Source of the DNA: RGIG3528 sp045616485
GTDB lineage: Bacteria; Bacillota; Clostridia; Lachnospirales; Lachnospiraceae
Length of the DNA stretch: 64,000 nucleotides
Assembly (NCBI GenBank): GCA_045616485.1
Contig: JAZLGU010000085.1
Span: 1-64,000, forward strand
Reading direction: 5' to 3'
The notes beneath the pieces are model-generated. The model did not search any database. It saw nothing but the letters and a program-made list of their open reading frames with translations, and was not told where the DNA came from. Position numbers and translations under genes: made by a program. Below, piece after piece: positions 8,013 through 17,416 of the stretch. Position 1 is the stretch's first letter; each line of letters opens with the position of its first letter.

Positions 8013-10013
8013 ATGAAAAAAACAGCTTTGTATGTTGTGATTCTATTAATATTGATATCCGGGTGTGGAAAAGGTAAGGAAGAGGCGCCGGTCATTACAG
8101 AGGAGCCGGTCTGCAGTCCTGATGTTACAGAGACTGAAGCTACTCCATCAGTAACGCCTGTAAAAAGGCCTGAATACAGCCTGACACCTGCACCCACCAG
8201 GGGTACTGTAAGTGAAATAGAAGAATTAAAAAAGGAAGGGGATCTGGAATTTTCTGCAGTTTCAGGAGCTTATGACCAGCCTTTTTCCCTTAGTCTTTCC
8301 ACAAAAAAGGAGGGCGTGATTTACTATACCACTGATGGATCAGATCCTTCTAAAAGTGCCACTGCCCTTGTTTATACAAATCCTATCTCTATTGAGGACA
8401 AAAAGAATGCAGCAAATGTAATAGCTGCCATAGATAACCTTAAATATGCCGTGACTTTTTCTGAGGTAAAGAGGGGCGTTTTTTTAAGTACCATTAAGCT
8501 TCCAACGGCAGAAGCCGTAGACAAGGCTACAGTCATCAGAGCTGTAGTAAAATATAAGGACGGCAGCTTTGGAAAAGATGAGAGCCATACCTATTTTGTA
8601 GGTGAAATGAATAGTCACATAGATGGCATAAAGGAGAGTGCTGAGGGCTTCAGACAGCCTCTTTGCGTTATTTCTCTAAGTGTAAATTATGACGATCTTT
8701 TTGATGAAGACGATGGTATTTACATGAAAGGCAGTCCTTTCGAGTACAGTTGGAAGATGTTAATTAAGAAGAAGCCCAATGCCAATGCCGAAGATGCCAG
8801 AAAGCTGGACGCCAATTATTTCATGAAGGGAAGAGAATATGAAAAGCAGATCTATATGGAAATGCTGGAAGTAGATGAAACCGGCGTGAAAACTGTTCTT
8901 TCCCAGGACTGCGGCATCAGAATCCAGGGGAATTATGCCAGGTCAGACCTGCAAAAAGGACTTAGACTGTATGCCAGAAGTGAATACGGTGAAAGCAAGT
9001 TTAAGTATGCTGTTTTTGGAGAAGACTGCAAAAATATTGATGATAAAACCATCGATTCCTTTAAGACACTTGTACTTAGAGCCGGAGGCAATACCACATT
9101 TAATGCCAAGTTCAATGACGCTTTCTGGCAGGAGGCCATGAAAGACATGTGTGTAGCTACTCAAAAGTCCAGACCCTGCGTAGTCTACATAAATGGAGAG
9201 TATTTTGGACTTTATGTGCTGGAAGAAGACTATACGGACGACTATTTTAACGATCATTATAAAGTGCCCAAAGATGAAGTGGTAGTCTACAAAGGAGATG
9301 CGGAAAAATACGCTACCGGCTGGAAAATGGATGAGGGAAATCTTCCGGAAGGCGTAACTGATGAAGGCTACTTTTTAAATGATCTGATGGCTTTTTTTAA
9401 AGCTCACAGAGATCTTAAAGAAAAGGCTGATTATGAAGCTTTTTGCAGGCTGGTGGACCCTGATTCGGTGCTGGACTACTTTGTAGGCCAGGTATTTATC
9501 AATAACAAATGGGATTGGCCAGGGAAAAACTGGGTAATGTGGCGCACTGCAGGTGTTTCTGATAAGAATGCTTACACAGACGGCAGATGGCGACTGGCTC
9601 TTTTGGACCTGGACTTTGGCGGTGTACAGGGGGCCGGAGAGGCGGGAGCCAATACTCTTAAGGAGGCAAATTACAAGCCTAAAGGACTTTTGGATAAAAA
9701 TACCGACAATCCTGTAGTTTTAATGTTTGCATACCTTATGACCAATAAGGATTTTAAAAATCGGTTTACGGAAGAGTTAAGCTATCGCAGCTCCACTACT
9801 TTTTCAGCAAATGCCTTAAATGCTCTTATGGAAAAATATGAAGGAGGCTACCAGCCCTTATATAAGCAGTTTTTCCTTCGTTATCCTGGTACTGGCAGCA
9901 GTGAGGAGGCCATGAAGGGCGGCTATGCCAGCGCCAAATGCATCAAGGACTTTTATAGGAACAGATCAAAGGCTGTAAAGACCATGATAGACTGGGCCAA
10001 CAAGAATAGTTAG
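8013..10013 (+). CDS. CotH-family lipoprotein with chitobiase-like domain
   Basis: Secreted lipoprotein of 666 residues. The lipobox LISGC ends a short hydrophobic signal starting at ATG 8013, which has a strong AAGGAGGG site; an upstream in-frame start would put charged residues before the signal. A Pro/Thr-rich linker follows, then a beta-sandwich resembling the chitobiase/hexosaminidase C-terminal type (IYYTTDGSDPS), then a CotH-like atypical kinase domain with YINGEYFGLYVLEEDY and WRLALLDLDFGG. Similar proteins in gut Clostridia are thought to phosphorylate surface proteins or act in cell-surface assembly; that role here is inferred from family. Confidence 0.8.
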   Translation: MKKTALYVVILLILISGCGKGKEEAPVITEEPVCSPDVTETEATPSVTPVKRPEYSLTPAPTRGTVSEIEELKKEGDLEFSAVSGAYDQPFSLSLSTKKEGVIYYTTDGSDPSKSATALVYTNPISIEDKKNAANVIAAIDNLKYAVTFSEVKRGVFLSTIKLPTAEAVDKATVIRAVVKYKDGSFGKDESHTYFVGEMNSHIDGIKESAEGFRQPLCVISLSVNYDDLFDEDDGIYMKGSPFEYSWKMLIKKKPNANAEDARKLDANYFMKGREYEKQIYMEMLEVDETGVKTVLSQDCGIRIQGNYARSDLQKGLRLYARSEYGESKFKYAVFGEDCKNIDDKTIDSFKTLVLRAGGNTTFNAKFNDAFWQEAMKDMCVATQKSRPCVVYINGEYFGLYVLEEDYTDDYFNDHYKVPKDEVVVYKGDAEKYATGWKMDEGNLPEGVTDEGYFLNDLMAFFKAHRDLKEKADYEAFCRLVDPDSVLDYFVGQVFINNKWDWPGKNWVMWRTAGVSDKNAYTDGRWRLALLDLDFGGVQGAGEAGANTLKEANYKPKGLLDKNTDNPVVLMFAYLMTNKDFKNRFTEELSYRSSTTFSANALNALMEKYEGGYQPLYKQFFLRYPGTGSSEEAMKGGYASAKCIKDFYRNRSKAVKTMIDWANKNS

Positions 10014-10022
10014 TAAAAAAAG

Positions 10023-10051
10023 TTGAAAAAAAATAAAGTATGTATTAAAAT
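10023..10051 (+). promoter_or_regulatory. Promoter of asnB overlapping an 11-bp inverted repeat
   Basis: TTGAAA (10023-10028), 17 bases, TAAAAT (10046-10051). The -10 box lies in the left arm of a perfect 11-bp inverted repeat (10047-10057 with 10090-10100). The right arm covers the AAAGGA ribosome site of asnB and is followed by T residues. Read-through RNA from upstream would contain both arms and could terminate or hide the ribosome site; RNA started here would lack the left arm. Confidence 0.5.
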
Positions 10052-10101
10052 AGTCCTATCATGGGGGAACTTTTATATTACCCGACGAAAGGACTATTTT
10101 T

Positions 10102-11988
10102 ATGTGCGGTTTTACCGGATTTATTGGATATAGTGAGAAAAGTGAAGAGGAAAAGCGCAGTATTTTAAAGAACATGAGCAGACTTATCCAGCATCGCGGC
10201 CCGGATCAGGCAGGCGAGTTTATCTGTGAAAATGCTGCCCTTGGCTTTAGACGTCTATCCATCATTGACCTGGATAATGGTTCTCAGCCTATGTTTAATG
10301 AGGATCATACCATAGCCATTGTATATAACGGTGAGATTTATAACCATCTGGAGATTCGTAAGGAGCTTCTGGCTAAGGGCCATAAGTTTGCCAATAACTG
10401 TGATACTGAGTGCATTATTCATGGCTACGAAGAGTATGGCTATGAGGTAGTAAAGCACCTGCGTGGTATGTTTGCTTTTACTATTTATGATATGAGAGAT
10501 GATTCCGTTTTCTGTGCCCGTGACTGGTTTGGTATCAAGCCTTTCTACTACATGCCCACAGACAGAGGTCTCATTTTCTCATCTGAGATTAAGTCTATTT
10601 TAGGATTCCCGGGAGTACCACGTACTCTGAATCATGCTGCCCTGGAGCAGTATATGTCCTTCCAGTATTCCGTACTTCCCGAGACATTTTTTAAGGGGAT
10701 TTTCAAGCTTCAGGCCGGTCACTATATGACCTACAAAAAAGGCAGGCTGGAAACAGTGCGCTATTTTGATCCTATGATGACACCTGCTGCAGAGGCTTCC
10801 GTTTCTTTGGATAAGACAGTTTCAGATATTGAGGAGCTGGTACATGAGACAGTAGATGCCCATATGATTGCCGATGTAGAAGTAGGGTCCCTCCTTTCCT
10901 CAGGCGTTGACAGCAGCTATGTTGTATCTGAATTTCCAGGCTCCAAGACTTTTACTGTAGGCTTCTTAGATAAAAACAGCAAGTACAATGAGATAGGTTA
11001 TGCCGAGAGTCTTACAGCTGAGCTGGATAAAAAGAATTACAGCAAGAATATTACGGGAGATGAATATTTTGATTCCATCCCTCAGGTAATGTACTATATG
11101 GATGAGCCTTTGGCTGATCCTGCCTGCGTGGCTCTTTTCTTCGTGGATAAGCTGGCAGCAGAAAAAGTAAAGGTAGTGTTATCAGGAGAGGGTGCAGACG
11201 AATTTTTCGGCGGGTATAATATTTATCACGAGCCCTTGTCTCTGGAAAAGTATCAGAAGACTCCTAAATTTTTACGAAAGGGAGCAGCTGCCATAGTTAA
11301 GAATATGCCTTACTTCCGCGGTCGCAGCTTTATTATTCGCGGCAGTAAAGACGTATCTGAGCGTTTTATCGGTAATGCCAATATGTTTTCCGTGGCAGAG
11401 CGTGAGGCCCTCTTGAAGACAGGTCTTACCCATGTTTCTCCATATGAGATAGTAAAGCCTTATTATGATGCCTGTGAAGGCCTTAGTGATATAGCTAAAA
11501 TGCAGTACATTGATATTAATTTCTGGCTGCAGGGAGATATCCTTTTAAAGGCGGATAAGATGAGCATGGCTCATAGTCTGGAGTCCAGAGTGCCATTTTT
11601 GGACATTAATGTTTTCAACTATACAAAAAATATGCCTATTTCCTACAGGGTAAATGATGAAGCTACCAAGAGAGCTTTCCGTATCGCTGCCAAAAAGCAT
11701 ATGCCTGCAGCTACAGCCAATAAGAAAAAGCTGGGCTTCCCTGTACCAATAAGAGTATGGCTCAAGGAAGAAAAGTACTATAATCGAGTTAAAGAAGAGT
11801 TTCTTTCCGATTATGCCAAGGAAATGTTCGATACTGATGGTATCGTAAAGCTTTTGGAGGACCACAGAGCCGGCAAGGTAGACAATTCCAGACGTATCTG
11901 GACTATTTACGTTTTTCTTGTATGGTACAAGATATACATTGCAGGAGTATCGGGCGTAGCTGTGCCCGAAGGAGTATTAGATAATTAA
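10102..11988 (+). CDS. asnB: Asparagine synthase (glutamine-hydrolysing)
   Basis: Makes asparagine from aspartate, ATP and glutamine. The mature N-terminal nucleophile Cys2 is present (MCGFTGF). The class II glutaminase domain covers about 1-200 (RGPDQ, YNGEIYN), and the synthetase domain follows with the ATP pyrophosphatase loop LLSSGVDSSY near 265 and SGEGADEFFGGY near 363. The length of 628 residues matches AsnB. Its promoter sits in a hairpin; pheA follows after 23 bp, consistent with an amino-acid synthesis pair. Confidence 0.92.
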   Translation: MCGFTGFIGYSEKSEEEKRSILKNMSRLIQHRGPDQAGEFICENAALGFRRLSIIDLDNGSQPMFNEDHTIAIVYNGEIYNHLEIRKELLAKGHKFANNCDTECIIHGYEEYGYEVVKHLRGMFAFTIYDMRDDSVFCARDWFGIKPFYYMPTDRGLIFSSEIKSILGFPGVPRTLNHAALEQYMSFQYSVLPETFFKGIFKLQAGHYMTYKKGRLETVRYFDPMMTPAAEASVSLDKTVSDIEELVHETVDAHMIADVEVGSLLSSGVDSSYVVSEFPGSKTFTVGFLDKNSKYNEIGYAESLTAELDKKNYSKNITGDEYFDSIPQVMYYMDEPLADPACVALFFVDKLAAEKVKVVLSGEGADEFFGGYNIYHEPLSLEKYQKTPKFLRKGAAAIVKNMPYFRGRSFIIRGSKDVSERFIGNANMFSVAEREALLKTGLTHVSPYEIVKPYYDACEGLSDIAKMQYIDINFWLQGDILLKADKMSMAHSLESRVPFLDINVFNYTKNMPISYRVNDEATKRAFRIAAKKHMPAATANKKKLGFPVPIRVWLKEEKYYNRVKEEFLSDYAKEMFDTDGIVKLLEDHRAGKVDNSRRIWTIYVFLVWYKIYIAGVSGVAVPEGVLDN

Positions 11989-12011
11989 GATCTGATTTTA
12001 AGAGGGTAGTA

Positions 12012-12890
12012 ATGACACTTTACGAAGAAATACAAAAAGCCATTGAAGATAATACAAATAAAGAATTTCCGGACACCTGTACAGTTGCTGTGCAGGGAGT
12101 AGAGGGCTCTTATCAGCAGCAGGCCTGTGATAAATTTTTTAAGAATCCTACCATCAGATACTATGATAAGTGGGATAAGGTATGTGCCAGCATTGAGAAT
12201 GGCATTTGTCAGTATGGTATTTTACCGATTGAGAATTCTACCACCGGTTCTATCAGACAGATATATGATCTGATGGTCAGCCACAATTTCAAGATAGTAA
12301 AGACCACCAGACTTAAGATTAATCATTCGCTGCTTACAAAAAAAGGCGTAGAGCTTAAAGATATTAAAGAGATAGTGTCCCATGAGCAGGGCATAGAGCA
12401 GTGTCAGGCCTTTCTTGACGGTATGAGAGGCGTGAAGCTTACAAAAGTAGCCAATACCGCCCTGGCTGCCAAAATGGTAGCGGAGTCCGATCGTAATGAT
12501 ATTGCTGCCATTTCATCCATCAATTGTGCCACACTGTATGATCTTAAGATATTAAAGGCAGGCATTCAGGACAAGGATAATAACTACACCAGATTCATCT
12601 GTATCTCCAAGAATCTTGAGATTTATCCGGGGGCAGATCGTACCAGTCTCATGCTGGTATTAAAAAACAGACCGGGTGAGCTTTTTAGGACCCTGGCCAA
12701 ATTTGATGCCCTGGGTATCAATCTTACCAAGCTCGAGAGCCGTCCATTGCAGGACCGTGACTTTGAGTATATGTTCTACTTCGACCTGGACACATCAGTT
12801 TATTCCAAACAGTTTACGGAATTAATCTGCCAGCTGGAGGAGGACTGCACAGAATTTAAATATCTGGGTAGCTACACCGAGAAGGCGTAA
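12012..12890 (+). CDS. pheA: Prephenate dehydratase with ACT domain
   Basis: Converts prephenate to phenylpyruvate in phenylalanine synthesis. The PDT domain contains VQGVEGSYQQQA, the conserved PIENSTTGSI and a region ending YTRFICIS; the C-terminal ACT domain carries NRPGELFRTLAKF and the ESRP motif (LESRPL), which bind phenylalanine for feedback inhibition. There is no chorismate mutase domain apart from about 20 extra N-terminal residues. The start is ATG 12012 behind AGAGGG. It converges on the AAA ATPase gene across a large inverted-repeat region. Confidence 0.9.
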   Translation: MTLYEEIQKAIEDNTNKEFPDTCTVAVQGVEGSYQQQACDKFFKNPTIRYYDKWDKVCASIENGICQYGILPIENSTTGSIRQIYDLMVSHNFKIVKTTRLKINHSLLTKKGVELKDIKEIVSHEQGIEQCQAFLDGMRGVKLTKVANTALAAKMVAESDRNDIAAISSINCATLYDLKILKAGIQDKDNNYTRFICISKNLEIYPGADRTSLMLVLKNRPGELFRTLAKFDALGINLTKLESRPLQDRDFEYMFYFDLDTSVYSKQFTELICQLEEDCTEFKYLGSYTEKA

Positions 12891-12915
12891 AGCTGGCTGG
12901 GGGATATTCCCACTG

Positions 12916-13420
12916 ACAATTTTTTAGCTCCGCTTGCTCCCTGGGCTCCGCATTGTCACGGGGACGTTTCTCGCTGTCAACTTTTTGTCACGGGGACGTT
13001 TCTCACTGTCACATCCTGCGGAGCGCACCTTCCTGGCGGTATCTGTGTCGGGCCGGGCTCATGAGATGTATGCTGCGGCCGGACAACAAAAAATAAGCCA
13101 TGCTGACAAAGTACTCAACTCTACCGTATTTGACCCGAGTGGTTACAGGTACTTGCAGACGGGAACGTCGCGAGTTCTGGTTCCAGCCCGGAACTCGCAG
13201 GACACGTCTGTTAGTGCCTGTCCGCGAGTGGTCAACTAATGGTAGAGGGGAGTGCTTTGCAGCATGGCTTATATTATTATTTATTATCAATTTGCCGTAG
13301 CATACATCTCATGAGCACGGCCGGATACAGCGAGCCCAGGGAGCAAGCGGAGCTAAAAAGTTGACACCGAGAAACGTCCCCGTGACAAAAAGTTGACAGT
13401 GAGAAACGTCCCCGTGACAA
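12916..13420. repeat. Nested inverted-repeat region of about 500 bp between convergent genes
   Basis: Three kinds of block occur in inverted pairs around a centre near 13185: A, 12926-12948 with 13331-13354; B, a tandem GGGGACGTTTCT palindrome unit, 12954-13012 with 13357-13420; C, 13054-13126 with 13245-13323 (both contain CTCATGAGATGTATGCT-like sequence and the AGCCATGCT motif). The core has ACAGG...CAGACG-type arms and an inner hairpin GCGAGTTC...GAACTCGC. A and B swap order between the two sides, so it is a mosaic rather than one simple palindrome. Short ORFs across it are by-products of the repeats. Confidence 0.8.
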
Positions 13421-13422
13421 TT

Positions 13423-14715
13423 TTATTGAAGGAGCGTATTTATGAATTGCTCGGCAGTCCGGCCTGAGCGTCCGCCATGGGAAAGCTCCCAGGCTGAGGC
13501 TTTTTGCAGCAGTTCGTTCTGGGAAAGCGTTATTTCAGGATGACGGGCGGCTAAGCCTCGTACTATGAGGTAGTAGTCGTTCTGACCTGGAGCGTAGAAG
13601 CCGATGGAAAGGCCAAAACGTGCTACCAGAGACAGCTTTTCCTGCATGGTATCTGAGCGATGCAGCTCATCGTCCATGTCACTTCTGTCTGACCAGGTCT
13701 CTCTGATGAGATGACGACGGTTGGATGTGGCGTAGATAAGCACATTTTCAGGCTTGTTTTCCAGCCCGCCTTCTATAACAGCCTTCAGGTATTTATATTC
13801 TATTTCGAATTCTTCAAAAGATAAGTCATCCATGTAGATGATGAAACGATAATTCCTGTTTTTGATCATGGAGATCAGCTCAGGCAGCTGAGAAAACTGA
13901 TGCTTATAGATCTCAATCATACGAAGACCTTTAGGATAAAATTCATTAAGCACAGCTTTTATGCAGGTGGACTTTCCGGTGCCGGCATCGCCATAAAGAA
14001 GAACATTGTTGGCAGGGCGGCCTTCCACAAAGGCTTTAGTATTTTCAATAAGCAGGGACTTTTGAGCATCATATCCTATGATATCTGAGAATTCCACCTC
14101 TTTTATATTGGTAATGGGATTTAATGCAAAGTCATTACTGTTGCCCAGTCTAAAAGCGGCATTCAGGCCCAGAAGACCTACGCCATGTACTTTATAGAAG
14201 TCGGTGACAACATCAAACATTTTATCGGGAGTATCTATTACTGCTTCCAGCTTTTCTGACAGCTCACGAACAGCAGTGCTGACCCGATGGTTATAAGTCT
14301 TTTTATCCTTGTGCACAGAAGAGTAGGACTGGATAATGCCCGGAATACTGGTGGACAGGCTGTCGGAAAGGCCTTTAAAGTCGTAGCTGAACAGCTTACT
14401 TATAAGCTGCAGATCGTGTTTGGCCAGTATAGTGACAGATCCTATAGGGGCACCGCTCATTTCACATACATGGGCAAAAGGAGTCTCTGAAGTGGCAATA
14501 AGATAGGATAAATGATTATGCCAGAGATTGCCGTCATAGCCATATTCAGTAGCGATTTGAAGAAATTCATGGGTGAGGCTGGACAGAGCTTCCAGGGCAC
14601 CATTCATATCATAATCCGGCTGTTTCACCAAATATTCGATGTCGGCCAGACGGGAAATGATCGGGTCATGGCCCAGATCCTTGTATACTACTAATTTCGC
14701 TAAAATACTTTTCAT
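13423..14715 (-). CDS. DUF815-like AAA ATPase
   Basis: AAA+ ATP-binding protein of 430 residues. A helical N-terminal half of about 200 residues precedes an ATPase domain with Walker A YGDAGTGKST, Walker B FIIYMDDLSF and a sensor-like YATSNRRHL. This layout matches the family known as DUF815, usually found alone in bacterial genomes. Biological role unknown. The stop codon TAA lies two bases from the end of the inverted-repeat region. Confidence 0.8.
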   Translation of the reverse strand: MKSILAKLVVYKDLGHDPIISRLADIEYLVKQPDYDMNGALEALSSLTHEFLQIATEYGYDGNLWHNHLSYLIATSETPFAHVCEMSGAPIGSVTILAKHDLQLISKLFSYDFKGLSDSLSTSIPGIIQSYSSVHKDKKTYNHRVSTAVRELSEKLEAVIDTPDKMFDVVTDFYKVHGVGLLGLNAAFRLGNSNDFALNPITNIKEVEFSDIIGYDAQKSLLIENTKAFVEGRPANNVLLYGDAGTGKSTCIKAVLNEFYPKGLRMIEIYKHQFSQLPELISMIKNRNYRFIIYMDDLSFEEFEIEYKYLKAVIEGGLENKPENVLIYATSNRRHLIRETWSDRSDMDDELHRSDTMQEKLSLVARFGLSIGFYAPGQNDYYLIVRGLAARHPEITLSQNELLQKASAWELSHGGRSGRTAEQFINTLLQ

Positions 14716-14801
14716 AGGGAAACTCCTTTGAAAATGGAATTAAAAAGAGTATAATTATAAAAACTGCTTTAGTCAATAAATTTAATTGTGTGAGGTCTTA
14801 T

Positions 14802-15962
14802 ATGGCGGAAATGTTAATTAAATTATTCACAAAGAATGCAAAAAGTGAGGGGGAAAAGAGGCTGAAAACAGGTGAAGCCTGTGGAATAGCCGGTATTATT
14901 CTGAATTTGATACTGGTCTTAGCCAAGCTTATTGTAGGGCTATTATCTGCTTCTCTTTCCATAGTTGCAGATGCCATGAATAATCTGTCAGATGCAGGTT
15001 CCTCCATAACCACTTTGGTGGGCTTCAAGCTGTCCGGGCAAAAGCCGGATAAGGAGCACCCCTATGGGCATGGCAGGATGGAGTATATTGCTGCTCTGAC
15101 GGTGGCTTTCATCATTCTTATAATGGGCTTCGAGCTGGGGCATGAATCGATAAACAGAGTCCTGCATCCTATAGAGACCAATTATGGTCCGATAGGTATA
15201 GGTGTATTAGTAGCGGCAATAGCTGTTAAGGCCTATATGGCAATATTTAATTTTAGGGAGGGAAAGCATATAAGCTCTGAAGCGCTGCGGGCGGTAGCAA
15301 AGGACAGCCTTATCGACTGTATGGCTACAGGAGTTATTGTTATATGCGCCCTGATTCAGCTGCATACAGGCTTTTCTCTGGATGGCTATGCAGGTCTCCT
15401 TATAGCAGCATTTATTCTTTTCCAAGGGGTGACAGCAGTAAAAGATGCAGTTAATCCTCTGCTGGGGATGGAGCCTGACCAGGCATTCGTACAGTCTATA
15501 AAGGACCTTACGCTGAATTTTGATGAGAGAGTGGTAGGCATTCATGACCTTATGGTCCATGATTACGGTCCCGGCAGAAGAATTATTTCTTTGCATGCTG
15601 AAATACCTGCGGACGGCAATATCCTGGAGATGCACGATGTTATTGATAATCTTGAAAAAAAGCTGTCCAACGAATTAAACTGTATGGCCACCATTCATAT
15701 GGACCCTGTAGATAATCATGATCCGGAGACTCTTATCCTTAAAGGAAAGGTGGGCGACCTGTTAAAGGATTACGACTCATCTTTTTCCTTTCATGATTTC
15801 CGGGTAGTGCATGGAGACAGCCACACCAATCTTCTTTTTGATATAGTGGTACCTTTTGAAAATGACAGTTCCAGGCAGGAGATAGAGGCAGATATTCAGC
15901 GGATTGTTTCTGAAAAAATAGGCGCAGAATATTTTGTGGTGATTGAAATTGACAGAGAATAA
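14802..15962 (+). CDS. Cation diffusion facilitator metal exporter
   Basis: CDF-family divalent metal/proton antiporter, 386 residues. Membrane helices fill about 30-225; the metal-site motif is ADAMNNLSDAGSS, followed by the conserved HPYGHGRMEY. A cytoplasmic domain with several His residues (GIHDLMVHDYGPG, MHDVID, HMDPVDNHD) follows, and the C-terminal extension is longer than in the minimal family. I start at ATG 14802 because TGAGG at 14791-14795 is correctly placed; the GTG at 14790 overlaps that site. Metal not predictable (Zn, Mn, Fe or Co). Confidence 0.85.
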   Translation: MAEMLIKLFTKNAKSEGEKRLKTGEACGIAGIILNLILVLAKLIVGLLSASLSIVADAMNNLSDAGSSITTLVGFKLSGQKPDKEHPYGHGRMEYIAALTVAFIILIMGFELGHESINRVLHPIETNYGPIGIGVLVAAIAVKAYMAIFNFREGKHISSEALRAVAKDSLIDCMATGVIVICALIQLHTGFSLDGYAGLLIAAFILFQGVTAVKDAVNPLLGMEPDQAFVQSIKDLTLNFDERVVGIHDLMVHDYGPGRRIISLHAEIPADGNILEMHDVIDNLEKKLSNELNCMATIHMDPVDNHDPETLILKGKVGDLLKDYDSSFSFHDFRVVHGDSHTNLLFDIVVPFENDSSRQEIEADIQRIVSEKIGAEYFVVIEIDRE

Positions 15963-15981
15963 ATGCTTATAAAAACTTAAG

Positions 15982-16010
15982 TTGTAGTAAATAGGCAGAT
16001 ATGCTAGAAT
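15982..16010 (+). promoter_or_regulatory. Promoter of the LytS-like kinase gene
   Basis: TTGTAG, a 17-base spacer ending in TGC (extended -10), then TAGAAT. It lies 49 bases before the start codon at 16059. A small hairpin (AGGCAGTCTGCCT) sits in the leader. Confidence 0.55.
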
Positions 16011-16058
16011 AATAGTTAATATTATGAGGCAGTCTGCCTTTCTTTTGGGGTAATTACA

Positions 16059-17390
16059 ATGGATGTAGCAATTTCGACCTTATCTACAGCAGAAATATTA
16101 CGAATAATATCAGTGACTATGGACGTGGTTAGTCTTGCCATGCTGGACTGCCTTTTGACTTATACCATTATAAGAGTTAATGCCAGGTCCAGTACTGACA
16201 GATACTTTATTGCAGGCTGTGTTCTTATTATGGGGATGCTTGTAGGAGATATTATCACCTTCTTTTGTGAAGGATTCAGAAAAAGCTGGCATCCGATGAT
16301 GCTGAGGATGGGGGCATTACTTTTGTACGGATGTGGTGTTCTGCTACCCCTTGTATTTACGGAGCATCTATGTGCGTACATAGGTATAGAGGAGACTAAA
16401 AGAAAAAGATACCGCGTCATATTTGTTTCAATGGCCATAGTTATAGAATTTGTTGTCCTTCTGAATTTAGTGTTTGGCTACTTTTATTATATCGATCCCG
16501 CGACTTCTACATATCATAGAGGTCCATACTGGATACTGTCACAGATGGTAGCTTTACCTATGATTGTAGTAGATGTTTACATTCTTATACGACATGGAAA
16601 AAGCATGCGTAAGGCTGGTGCGGCAGCAGTAGTAGCCTTTGGTGCAGTGCCACTTATTGGTGGTGTTATTCAGTGGCTTTTTTATGGCATTTCAGCCAGC
16701 TATTTAGCTATGACACTGGCTATATTTGTTATTTACTATAGTGTAAAGGTAGAGCAGGATTATAGGATTGAGAAGCAGCAAAAAGAGCTGGCGGAGAGCC
16801 GTACAGCCATAATGCTTTCCCAGATACAGCCCCATTTTATGTATAATGCCCTGACTACCATCGCTTCTCTTTGTGAAAGCAATCCTCAGGAGGCCAAAAA
16901 GACGACCCTTAGCTTTTCCAGATATCTGAGACAGAATCTGGAGTCCGTAAATAAGCGTATCCCGGTACCTGTGACCAGTGAGCTGGAGCATGTGCGTACC
17001 TATCTTTCTTTGGAAAAGCATCGTTATGGCGACAAGCTGCAGGTGGAGTATTATATAGCTGATACGGATTTTGTTATTCCTGCTCTTACCATACAGCCTA
17101 TTGTGGAAAACGCCGTAAAACACGGATTGAAGCCCAAGGAAGAGGGCGGCACCATAAAAATTACCATGTACGACGATGACAAATTCCATGAGATTTGTGT
17201 AGAAGATGATGGTGTAGGCTATGACGTTACAAAGCCTTTTTCGAAGGATAGAGAGCATATTGGAATTGCCAATGTAAAGGACAGACTTATGTCTATAAGT
17301 AATGCCCAGATGTCCATCTATTCCACTCCGGGAAGAGGGACTACAGTGACTATTTCTATTCCTAAGGTAGCCACTTTTATAGATAATTAA
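16059..17390 (+). CDS. LytS/YpdA-type sensor histidine kinase
   Basis: Membrane sensor kinase of 443 residues. About six or seven hydrophobic helices occupy 10-235, followed by a short coiled coil and the His-kinase domain with the phospho-acceptor in SQIQPHFMYNAL near 258. The ATPase domain follows with QPIVENAVKHGLKP (N box), EDDGVGYD and GIANVKDRL. This is the LytS/AgrC-like subgroup that usually pairs with a LytTR response regulator. No regulator gene is adjacent, so it is an orphan in this window. Its ligand is unknown. Confidence 0.85.
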   Translation: MDVAISTLSTAEILRIISVTMDVVSLAMLDCLLTYTIIRVNARSSTDRYFIAGCVLIMGMLVGDIITFFCEGFRKSWHPMMLRMGALLLYGCGVLLPLVFTEHLCAYIGIEETKRKRYRVIFVSMAIVIEFVVLLNLVFGYFYYIDPATSTYHRGPYWILSQMVALPMIVVDVYILIRHGKSMRKAGAAAVVAFGAVPLIGGVIQWLFYGISASYLAMTLAIFVIYYSVKVEQDYRIEKQQKELAESRTAIMLSQIQPHFMYNALTTIASLCESNPQEAKKTTLSFSRYLRQNLESVNKRIPVPVTSELEHVRTYLSLEKHRYGDKLQVEYYIADTDFVIPALTIQPIVENAVKHGLKPKEEGGTIKITMYDDDKFHEICVEDDGVGYDVTKPFSKDREHIGIANVKDRLMSISNAQMSIYSTPGRGTTVTISIPKVATFIDN

Positions 17391-17416
17391 TTACGAAAGG
17401 ATATTAAATAAATCAA

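Noticed and set aside
12934..13300. Three short ORFs in the inverted-repeat region
   Set aside because: They run through palindromic repeat blocks on both strands; the translations are only repeat sequence.
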